A stretch of 6,345 nucleotides of DNA from Neisseriaceae bacterium (GTDB lineage: Bacteria > Pseudomonadota > Gammaproteobacteria > Burkholderiales > Neisseriaceae). The stretch's first letter is position 1; every line of letters begins with the position of its first letter. The DNA is taken from the NCBI GenBank assembly GCA_030146285.1, contig JASLBZ010000213.1:1-6345 (forward strand), given 5' to 3'. The notes below the pieces were generated by a model, which saw only the letters and a list, made by a program, of their open reading frames with translations, had not been told where the DNA came from and made no database searches. Positions 1 through 5,830 of this stretch are shown piece after piece. The translations under genes and the position numbers were made by a program.

Positions 1-2
1 TA

Positions 3-998
3 ACCAATATGGCAAATCAAAGAAGTGGCAAAGGCATCTTCGCCAATCTTGAATTTTTGAGCCATTACATTGTCTTTGATTTTCTGTTCAGCCAAGTCGG
101 CTAAGGCGGCAGTGCGTTTCATGGTGATGCTTGCCGTCATGCTTTTGGGTGTCGGTCGGTCAAACCTGACTTTTCTTGGTAAGCCTTTGTGAACCACGCT
201 CACGACTGTCTGCCCAACAACACCACAGCCACCCAGTTTTTTCTTTAAAATGGCCATGGCGATGTCTTCATCTAGACCGCCTTGTACGATGGCATTGAGT
301 GAGTGATCAGGAACGCCATTAGCATCCATCTCGCTCGTGTAATTCTCAAGCACAACCGCTTGGATCACATCATCGACAGACAACAAGGCAGCCTGTAAGC
401 CCTCTTTGTCATCATTGTTATTGACCGAATGAGACTGCATGAAACGCACCCGAAGTTCGCCGTCGCTTTCTTCTAATGAGCCATCGAAGCTTGCTTGCGT
501 GGCCTTGGCATATTCATAACCCAGCGTGACAATTTTTGGGGTGAATAGCTCGCCAGGCTGAATGGTAAAAACACCAAATTCGATACTGCGAAGCGTAACC
601 GAAGTGCTGTCGGTCACGGTCGTCTTTTTATCGAGTACCCATTCATTGTCAGCTTTATCTGTAAACACCATGCCTGTTTGCGCTAAAAATGTGCCCTTTA
701 ATTCAACATTGTGGCAATAGGTGTGCCGCCCTTGTTTTCGGTTTAAGCCAGCATACGCAACGCGCTGCTCAAGCCATGAGCCGACAGCGGCATTGGGGTC
801 TAGCATGGCGTAAGCAAATTGAATGACATCGTTAATATCAGCAATGCCTTGGCTAAAAATACCTATCATTTGCCCATCGGGTGAGTCGGGATTGATATTG
901 ATGTCGCTGCCGTAAATGGCTCTAAAATGAGCCGACATGCGCGTTAAAATATCATTCAGCCGCTCTGTGATTAAGCCTGTTTCATTGACCTGCAACAT
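3..998 (-). CDS. Baseplate J/gp47-like wedge protein, 3' end cut by window edge
   Basis: An open frame of 332 codons runs from the ATG at 998-996 to the left edge without a stop. The last two bases in frame are TA, so the next codon could be tyrosine or a stop. Landmarks of the baseplate J / Mu gp47 / T4 gp6 family are clear: YGSDININPDSPDGQ at residues 29-43, the LDPNAAVGSWLEQR segment at about 66-79, an ESDGELRVR segment at 177-185, and ENYTSEMDANGVPDHS at 218-233 followed by the IVQGG strand. In contractile tails this protein forms the wedge that joins the central hub to the peripheral fibres and triggers sheath contraction. The start overlaps the upstream wedge gene by 17 bases and has a purine-rich AAGAAAGGG ribosome binding site just upstream. 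Identity is strong; only the C-terminus is unknown. Confidence 0.92.
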   Translation of the reverse strand, partial: MLQVNETGLITERLNDILTRMSAHFRAIYGSDININPDSPDGQMIGIFSQGIADINDVIQFAYAMLDPNAAVGSWLEQRVAYAGLNRKQGRHTYCHNVELKGTFLAQTGMVFTDKADNEWVLDKKTTVTDSTSVTLRSIEFGVFTIQPGELFTPKIVTLGYEYAKATQASFDGSLEESDGELRVRFMQSHSVNNNDDKEGLQAALLSVDDVIQAVVLENYTSEMDANGVPDHSLNAIVQGGLDEDIAMAILKKKLGGCGVVGQTVVSVVHKGLPRKVRFDRPTPKSMTASITMKRTAALADLAEQKIKDNVMAQKFKIGEDAFATSLICHIG

Positions 999-1341
999 GA
1001 TTCACAACCCTTTCTTGCTTATAAACATCAATATAACCAAGCGTGATTTTGGCGCGCCTTGTTTCTCGATCTAGCGATAAGTCGTAATGGCTAATCTTGG
1101 TCACGCCAGTCACGCTTAAAACTGCATTTTTAATTTCAAACTCAAGGTCTTTGATGTTGGGGTTTTTACGAAGGTATTTAAACCAAGCAATGCCATGCTT
1201 GATATTCAAAAACCAATTGGTCTCAAACGACATCAGCACGCATTCAACTGATTGTTTGATGGCATCGGATTTGCTTAAATAATCCGAAAGCCCACTACCA
1301 AAAGTCCAGTCATGCTCATCATCTAGGCGTCTTACTTTCAT
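982..1341 (-). CDS. Baseplate wedge protein, gp25 / Mu gp46-like
   Basis: This 119-residue protein has the size and pattern of gp25/gpW-type wedge subunits. An RRLDDEHDWTFG opening (residues 4-15) is followed by a helix with AIKQSVECVLMSF (about 28-40), the WFLNIKHGIAWFKYL block (43-57), an acidic LEFEIKNAVL helix (66-75) and a GVTKI turn into C-terminal strands. In related tails this subunit sits in the wedge core and resembles a short sheath domain that nucleates sheath assembly. Its ATG lies in a 4-base ATGA overlap with the stop of the spike gene, so the two are probably translationally coupled; a CGGAG ribosome binding site sits about nine bases upstream. Its stop lies 17 bases inside the J-like gene. 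The pairing with a J-like protein downstream is the usual wedge order. Confidence 0.88.
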   Translation of the reverse strand: MKVRRLDDEHDWTFGSGLSDYLSKSDAIKQSVECVLMSFETNWFLNIKHGIAWFKYLRKNPNIKDLEFEIKNAVLSVTGVTKISHYDLSLDRETRRAKITLGYIDVYKQERVVNHVAGQ

Positions 1342-2072
1342 TCTGGTTTCTCCGTTTTTGCACCACCTGTAAGAACGCCGCCGTGAATATGGGTTTTCAG
1401 GCTAATGCCATCTGCCACGACATCACCACTTTTAACAACAATGTCGCCATTCACAGTAAAGCCACCAGTCATCTCTTGAACGCCACCGCCTTGCGTGCCT
1501 GCTAGACCGTTCTGATAAGTCAATTGACCCATTGCCAATGTCGTGTCTTCCATTTCGATTGGGCACTTAATCACCATCTTGGTACCGTCAGCTGTAATCA
1601 CACCACCCTCATCGATTGCAAAATAAGCCGAGTTATCCCGCTTGCGCATTACGATGGCATCTTGGCGAATATCGCTAATGGCATTGGGCTTGCTTGAGCA
1701 TCCGGCATTAAAAAACCCATCGCTTAAGCAATGGGTTCTACTATCTAAAGGTATCGATTTACCACCGCTTTCCCACCAGCCATCAATACAGCGCTCAGCA
1801 AATGTAACCAAGCCTTCATCACCTTTTTTCAATGGGAACGTCACAGCAAAACCGCCTGCACTTGGGTATTGAACAACCACATCAGCCAGTGGCGGCAGTA
1901 CATGGGCTGAGCCATCAGACAACACCTGATTCACCATTAATTCAACAGTCACGGTATTGCCGCCATTGGTCGAAGCAACGACTTTCGCAGGCAGTGCCGT
2001 GTGTATGGTTAGTTTCAGGCTGCTTGTATAGGTTGCCAAAAACTCAGTCATGCTGATTTCGTCATTGTTCAT
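1338..2072 (-). CDS. Baseplate central spike, Gp138-type membrane-puncturing protein
   Basis: This 244-residue protein matches the phi92 Gp138 spike class. The N-terminal part (about 25-105) looks like the OB-fold that docks onto the hub, with KKGDEGLVTFAERCIDGWW (82-100). It continues into RTHCLSDGFF (112-121), a short segment that is usual in this family. From about 140 onward come short alternating beta strands (AYFAIDEGG, KMVIKCP, GGFTVNGDIVV) that should form a trimeric beta-helix. The C-terminus carries THIHGGV (227-233), with the HxH pair H228/H230. In P2 gpV and phi92 Gp138 the HxH motifs of three chains bind an iron ion at the needle tip. The start overlaps the hub stop by 4 bases (ATGA), with AAAAGG upstream. 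No lysozyme domain is present, so this is a pure puncturing spike. Confidence 0.9.
   Translation of the reverse strand: MNNDEISMTEFLATYTSSLKLTIHTALPAKVVASTNGGNTVTVELMVNQVLSDGSAHVLPPLADVVVQYPSAGGFAVTFPLKKGDEGLVTFAERCIDGWWESGGKSIPLDSRTHCLSDGFFNAGCSSKPNAISDIRQDAIVMRKRDNSAYFAIDEGGVITADGTKMVIKCPIEMEDTTLAMGQLTYQNGLAGTQGGGVQEMTGGFTVNGDIVVKSGDVVADGISLKTHIHGGVLTGGAKTEKPE
1710..1739 (-). terminator. Terminator-like hairpin inside the spike gene (possible attenuator)
   Basis: On the transcribed strand bases 1737-1728 pair with 1723-1714 to form a 10-bp stem with one G-U wobble. The tetraloop is UUAA (1727-1724), and a run of six T (1715-1710) begins within the base of the stem, leaving four unpaired. 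The shape is that of an intrinsic terminator, but it falls within codons of the family-typical RTHCLSDGFF segment of the spike and would be masked by translating ribosomes. On the other strand the stem has a C-A mismatch and no T tract. It may be a fortuitous product of codon choice. Confidence 0.3.
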
Positions 2073-2905
2073 TTCTTGGCCTTTTCTACCTTTTGAAACT
2101 CACCGCCAATGCAAGTGATAATCGTGGTCCAGTCATTGGTTGAAATATCACCTTTGTGCTGTAACTTGGTGATTTTATAATCGCCGTTGTACTCTTTGAT
2201 AATCGACTCAACCCGAACCAAGCCACCAATTTGCATCGAGGCATTTAATAGGCAGCGCACTTCCATGCCGTCATTGGTGCGCTGTGGCGAGCCAATCATT
2301 CCTGTATTTTGGTTCAAAACAAAGCCCTCGTTATCAGACAAAACCTTGTCTTTGGGTAAGATAATCAAAGCACCATCTTGAATCGACCAATCCGCATTTT
2401 GATTCTTTGCCACGCCGGTTAAAATGTCTCGAGTATTGGCATTCATCACTTTAGAGCGTGGTAAAGCACGTTTATTGGGCAACTCAATCACTTCTGTTTC
2501 TGTATTGGGCATGGTTTTAAGGCATTCTTTAATGATGTCTGCGTCTGTTGAGCCACTTTTAACCGTGACTGATATCATCGCCCCTTCAATGTCTTTTTGC
2601 CCGTCACCCAAAATCAGCTCGGTAATGAAATCCAAGTCTTCTCGGTGCTGCACCACTGATAAAACATCACCACCATAAATTACACGAGGCTGCTCATAGC
2701 CCACTGCCAGAATGGCTTTGTTAAATTCGCCACTGGAAATGCGGTTGCGGTTTTTTTCATTGAGGTTATAAACAAAAATGGAGCCATTGTTAGGCTCCGA
2801 ATTGCTGTTTTTCTCAATGTCAAAAGACACCCTGAGGTTATCAATAATGATGCTTTCTTTTTCATTGCCTAGGTTAAGACTGAATTGACGTAAGTATTGC
2901 CTCAT
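2069..2905 (-). CDS. Baseplate hub protein, T4 gp27 / P2 gpD-like
   Basis: This 278-residue protein fits the hub family that forms the trimeric ring between the tail tube and the spike. Visible markers are the N-terminal strand pair with SIFVYNLNEKNRNRI (42-56), a VGYEQPRVIYGGDVLSV segment (68-84), a middle domain with STDADIIKECLKTMP (119-133), and the C-terminal SPQRTNDGMEVRCLLN block (206-221). The last part, YKITKLQHKGDISTNDWTT (243-261), is typical of these hubs. It starts 32 bases before the end of the plug gene, with AGAGGA about seven bases upstream, and its stop overlaps the spike ATG by 4 bases. Placement between plug and spike matches an assembly order in which the spike docks on the hub. 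Family-level assignment is firm; the exact subfamily is inferred. Confidence 0.87.
   Translation of the reverse strand: MRQYLRQFSLNLGNEKESIIIDNLRVSFDIEKNSNSEPNNGSIFVYNLNEKNRNRISSGEFNKAILAVGYEQPRVIYGGDVLSVVQHREDLDFITELILGDGQKDIEGAMISVTVKSGSTDADIIKECLKTMPNTETEVIELPNKRALPRSKVMNANTRDILTGVAKNQNADWSIQDGALIILPKDKVLSDNEGFVLNQNTGMIGSPQRTNDGMEVRCLLNASMQIGGLVRVESIIKEYNGDYKITKLQHKGDISTNDWTTIITCIGGEFQKVEKAKK
2774..2798 (-). terminator. Terminator-like hairpin inside the hub gene
   Basis: On the coding strand GGAGCC (2798-2793) pairs perfectly with GGCTCC (2785-2780) around a 7-base loop. One A and then five T (2778-2774) follow. The stem is short but five of its six pairs are G-C. It lies in codons for the SEPNNGSIF stretch near residue 36-44 of the hub. 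It has the layout of a weak intrinsic terminator, but translation would normally cover it and no function is shown. Confidence 0.22.
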
Positions 2906-3215
2906 GAAATTCCTCTTTGCTCAATAAGTAAATACCAAGCCTTGTGCCCATATCCGATAATCCCGTGCTATCAATGCCCAATCCTGATTCATCAAACATC
3001 ATGATGACAAAGGGTAAGTTTTTTTGTACCAAGGTTGGCGCATTGATGCCCAAGCCAAGCGACTGCACAATAAAAGCATCAGCGCCATTGTCAAACAAGT
3101 CATAATTCCAAAGTTTAGAAATGGTGTTGTAACGAAGCGTGAAGGTGTAGTCACTGCCAAAAGCTTTGAAATATTGCACCTGGTATGGGTGGGCTGTTGT
3201 TTGTATTTGGTACAT
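2874..3215 (-). CDS. Baseplate plug protein (Pam3 gp18-like)
   Basis: This 113-residue all-beta protein resembles the family named after the cyanophage Pam3 baseplate plug. Features seen: YFKAFGSDYTFTLRYN (15-30) with paired strands, LWNYDLFDNGADAF (35-48), a GLGINAPTL turn (53-61) and the FDESGLGIDSTGLSDMGTR segment (74-92), ending in LGIYLLSKEEF. Plug proteins close the central channel under the tube before DNA or the tape measure is released. The start shares one base with the stop of the Dit-like gene (TAATG) and has a strong GGGAGGGG ribosome binding site upstream. The 3' end overlaps the hub gene by 32 bases in another frame. The family call rests on pattern, size and gene position rather than a search. 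Confidence 0.75.
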   Translation of the reverse strand: MYQIQTTAHPYQVQYFKAFGSDYTFTLRYNTISKLWNYDLFDNGADAFIVQSLGLGINAPTLVQKNLPFVIMMFDESGLGIDSTGLSDMGTRLGIYLLSKEEFHEAILTSIQS

Positions 3216-4003
3216 TAAAAAGCCCCTCCCATTTTACTCAAAATGCTCTCATTTTCTTTTTGCTTCTTGGGAATCGTGCGCCCATTGTTTATCGGTGTTG
3301 ATGACTGTGTTTCAGAGCGCCCTTTTTTCTTGCTGTCTGCTGGTGACTTGCCTTGCCCTGTTGGTGATGAAACATTCATGCCACCGGCTATCATCGTCTC
3401 AACGATAAAAATTTCTCGTAAGCCAATGATAAACTCAGCGCTGTCATCATTTTTCTGTGCAACGCCAACACTGGTGATGAGCATGTCTTGGTAAGGTTGC
3501 AATCCAGTGCTAACTTCAATAGGCTCTCCTGTACGCTGTAGCATCAATAAGTCGTTGTAAGCTTGGCTCACCCGATTAGATGAGCCTGAGATGTCATTTA
3601 AAAAACTCAAGCCATCAGGCAGCCACGGCGCAATGGGTCGGGTTACTTGCCCTATCGTACTGGCGATTTCAGATGCAACCCGATTGACCGCATTAATGGC
3701 TTGCAATGGCACGGCAATCACATCCAAAGGCAGTGGCAGCTCTTTTAAGATGCCAAGCTCATCGCCGATGTATTGTTCAAATAAATCATAAGCCTCATAC
3801 GACACCATGATGCCGCGAACCACCGCCTCTTTAGGCTCTAAGACAGCATGGTCAGCAATGTTCGCACCGCTTTCAACAGGGTTTTCAGTGGCACGCAATT
3901 TTGATTCGTGCAGCTCTTCTTTGGTCACATCAAAAACAAAAGAGCCAATGCTTCGGCTCTTCATACTGGCTTGTCCGCCAAAAAAGTTATCGAATAAACT
4001 CAT
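3215..4003 (-). CDS. Dit-like tail protein, tube-to-hub adaptor
   Basis: The 262-residue product carries two halves of a Dit-like fold. The first, near 20-65, includes ATENPVESGANIADHAVLEP (38-57), a hallmark of this family. The second, about 145-203, contains YNDLLMLQRTGEPIEVSTG (149-167), DMLITSVGVAQKNDDSAEF and the closing LREIFIVET. Between them lies a mostly helical, hydrophobic insertion (about 66-140). The C-terminus (207-255) is rich in K, S, G and Q, looks disordered, and ends in a short ILSKMGGAF segment. In simple contractile tails such a protein connects the tube end to the hub, where P2 uses gpX and T4 uses gp53. I see no LysM domain. The start overlaps the tape measure stop by 4 bases (ATGA) with AAAGGTGG upstream. 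Family call is good, exact role inferred. Confidence 0.8.
   Translation of the reverse strand: MSLFDNFFGGQASMKSRSIGSFVFDVTKEELHESKLRATENPVESGANIADHAVLEPKEAVVRGIMVSYEAYDLFEQYIGDELGILKELPLPLDVIAVPLQAINAVNRVASEIASTIGQVTRPIAPWLPDGLSFLNDISGSSNRVSQAYNDLLMLQRTGEPIEVSTGLQPYQDMLITSVGVAQKNDDSAEFIIGLREIFIVETMIAGGMNVSSPTGQGKSPADSKKKGRSETQSSTPINNGRTIPKKQKENESILSKMGGAF
3932..3961 (-). terminator. Terminator-like hairpin near the 5' end of the Dit-like gene
   Basis: On the coding strand AAGAGCC (3961-3955) pairs with GGCTCTT (3946-3940) around an 8-base loop. The stem is followed by TTGTTTTTG, giving an interrupted U tract. It lies 43 to 72 bases into the Dit-like gene, within codons 15-24. Stem plus U tract gives the form of an intrinsic terminator. 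Because it sits in coding sequence and would be covered by ribosomes, its function is uncertain. It is the most promoter-proximal of three such structures on this strand. Confidence 0.28.
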
Positions 4004-5610
4004 GAAACCACCTTTCCGCCTTGATTGTTTGCGGCAATGGCAGCCGCTCGACCAATTGCATTACCGGTGGCACGACTGGCCACTTGGGCATTGTCGGTTT
4101 TGATGTTCACGGTTGTATTGACCACACTGCTGCTATTGCTGTTTCGCACCCCTGATAAAGAAGGCTTTGCAGCGCTCATGCCGCCTGCACCTGCAGACAT
4201 ACTGGCAGTGGTGCTACCAAATAAACTGCCAATCTTCGAGATGCCACTGCTAATGGTGCCAATAATGGAGCCAAACTTACTTGTCACCCAGTCGAAGGCA
4301 GCCTTAAATGGAGAAATAATGGCATCGGTTACCAGGCTAAATGTTGCTTTTAGCTTATCGACAAATGAAGTATTGCCATCACTCCAAATATTAAATAAAC
4401 CAGTCACAAGATTAATCGCATCGGCAATAGGCTTGGTAATGATGCCAAACATTAAACCAAAGATGCCAGTTGCTACATCGACTACGCTTGATACGCTAGC
4501 CAATAGCGAGTTAAACCACTCCACGGCAGCGCCAATGGCTTCGCTAACGCCATTAATGATGCTATTCCACAAATCGCCTAGCCACTGTATTGTACCTTCT
4601 GCAAAATCAATCACCGCTTGCCACAGTGGTGCAAAAGCAGAATCACCTGTTTCCAAGAATTTAAAGAAATCATAAATCATGAAAATCAAGATGCCGATGG
4701 CCGTGATTAAAAAGCCAACAGGGTTCGCTGCAAAAGCAAAGCTAATCATGCGAGCAAAAGTCACGACTGCTTTACCAACGCTGACCAACATGGCAATGAA
4801 TTTGAACAATGGCACCAAGGTAAAGGCTGCCAAAATAGCGACTTTGTATTCATTCAAAAAGCCAAGAATGGCCTTAATGCCGTTTTTAAAATTGGTAAAG
4901 AACTGGTCAATCGCTTCTTTGTTCAAATCAAGCCAAGCCAGCATCTCGCTCCAAAATTCACCAAATTGTGATTTGCCGCCATCCATATAGACCATGAAGT
5001 CATCGATAAGCAAAACTAACGCGGTGATGGCTGCAATAACCCAAAACACTGGGTTGGCAATAAACGCCAAAATCATGCCACGCTTAACAATCGCCAAAGC
5101 TACTGCGAGCAATAACAAGGCATTTTTCCAGCCAATGGTACCGCCCACAACTTTGTCAAAGAACCGAGCCACATTCACAATCACTTGAATGACTCGAAAC
5201 AGCCACTCGACTACCTTTTGAATGCCTTGGGTAATGAGCTCTTTATTGGCAGAGAGAAACTGATTCACTGCGCCAATGCCTTCCATCATGGCTGGCAACA
5301 TCCCAAAGGCGATTTTGGTCTTAATGGAGTCGTATGACTTACCCAGCTTGTCCGATGCTTCAATGTATTTTTTCGACTGCGCCAGCTCTTCTTTGGTGAC
5401 GTCATACAATAAGCCTTTGGTTTTGGCTAGGTTTTCAGCATTGCGTATGGCACCATCAAAATACTTGGCAGTACCAAGCGCCACCGCGCCCAAAGCCGTC
5501 ACTGCTACCGCTGCCACTTTGGTAACGGTAGCCAATGATGCTGAGAATTGCTTTACTTTTTCCGTATCGGCCTTCACGCCAAGCGCCACAAGAAATTCAC
5601 CTAGTAGCAT
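4000..5610 (-). CDS. Tail tape measure protein
   Basis: At 536 residues this is the longest gene here and has tape measure composition: helical, alanine-rich, with hydrophobic stretches at about 27-47, 163-203, 255-283 and 298-313. These are plausible inner-membrane or channel-forming segments used when DNA enters the cell. Residues 186-220 and 296-330 repeat each other (NPVFW...DDFMVYMDGGKSQFGEFW against NPVGF...YDFFKFLETGDSAFAPLW). The C-terminus turns Ser/Gly-rich (465-495) and ends in TTVNIKTDNAQVASRATGNA (499-518), as is usual for the part that contacts the tail tip. At about 0.15 nm per residue it would specify a tail near 80 nm. Its ATG follows AAAGGGAT and lies 14 bases inside the -1 frame chaperone segment; its stop overlaps the Dit-like start by 4 bases. 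Confidence 0.93.
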   Translation of the reverse strand: MLLGEFLVALGVKADTEKVKQFSASLATVTKVAAVAVTALGAVALGTAKYFDGAIRNAENLAKTKGLLYDVTKEELAQSKKYIEASDKLGKSYDSIKTKIAFGMLPAMMEGIGAVNQFLSANKELITQGIQKVVEWLFRVIQVIVNVARFFDKVVGGTIGWKNALLLLAVALAIVKRGMILAFIANPVFWVIAAITALVLLIDDFMVYMDGGKSQFGEFWSEMLAWLDLNKEAIDQFFTNFKNGIKAILGFLNEYKVAILAAFTLVPLFKFIAMLVSVGKAVVTFARMISFAFAANPVGFLITAIGILIFMIYDFFKFLETGDSAFAPLWQAVIDFAEGTIQWLGDLWNSIINGVSEAIGAAVEWFNSLLASVSSVVDVATGIFGLMFGIITKPIADAINLVTGLFNIWSDGNTSFVDKLKATFSLVTDAIISPFKAAFDWVTSKFGSIIGTISSGISKIGSLFGSTTASMSAGAGGMSAAKPSLSGVRNSNSSSVVNTTVNIKTDNAQVASRATGNAIGRAAAIAANNQGGKVVS

Positions 5611-5830
5611 TTTTATCCCTTTCTACTTTCTCAGACAGGCGAATCTCTGCCAGTGCCTCATGCAAGCCTAACCAGTCATCAAGCGATACTTGATGCCACT
5701 CGGTCACGCTTGCATGCTTTGAAGTGATTGGCGACCAAACAAACCAATCTACGTCTGTTTGCCCGACTCGGCCATCAGAGCTTGAATCTTGTCCAGATTG
5801 ATATTTTTGAGAAATTCGCCCCCATTGGGA
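5597..5830 (-). CDS. Tail assembly chaperone second segment, -1 frame (likely frameshift product)
   Basis: The roughly 140 bases between the chaperone stop and the tape measure ATG are not empty. In the -1 frame relative to the chaperone, an open frame runs through to TGA at 5599-5597 and encodes DWFVWSPITSKHASVTEWHQ, then VSLDDWLGLHEALAEIRLSE and a charged end. This looks like the short T-like half of tail chaperone pairs, placed directly before the tape measure gene as expected. The frame has no ATG; its first ordinary start is a GTG at 5707 without a clear ribosome binding site, and using it would discard the conserved-looking DWFVW part. Ribosomes slipping back one base at the T7 tract (5836-5830) would give 116 + 77 = 193 residues. 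The first 27 or so residues after the slip are a Q/S/G-rich linker. A slip nearer the chaperone stop is possible. Confidence 0.6.
   Translation of the reverse strand, partial: SQWGRISQKYQSGQDSSSDGRVGQTDVDWFVWSPITSKHASVTEWHQVSLDDWLGLHEALAEIRLSEKVERDKNATR

Noticed and set aside
2740..2760. A AAA AAC slippery heptamer in the hub gene (codons for EKN)
   Set aside because: The open frame overlapping it (2680-2865) is in the +1, not the -1, frame and has no protein-like features. The hub frame itself is intact and complete.
2680..2865. 61-codon minus-strand open frame inside the hub gene
   Set aside because: It is in a different frame from a well-supported hub gene, lacks a ribosome binding site and shows no recognisable pattern.
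4025..4675. A 216-codon open frame on the plus strand opposite the tape measure gene
   Set aside because: It mirrors the codon bias of the alanine-rich gene on the other strand, has no ribosome binding site or recognisable motif, and the minus-strand frame is clearly a real protein.
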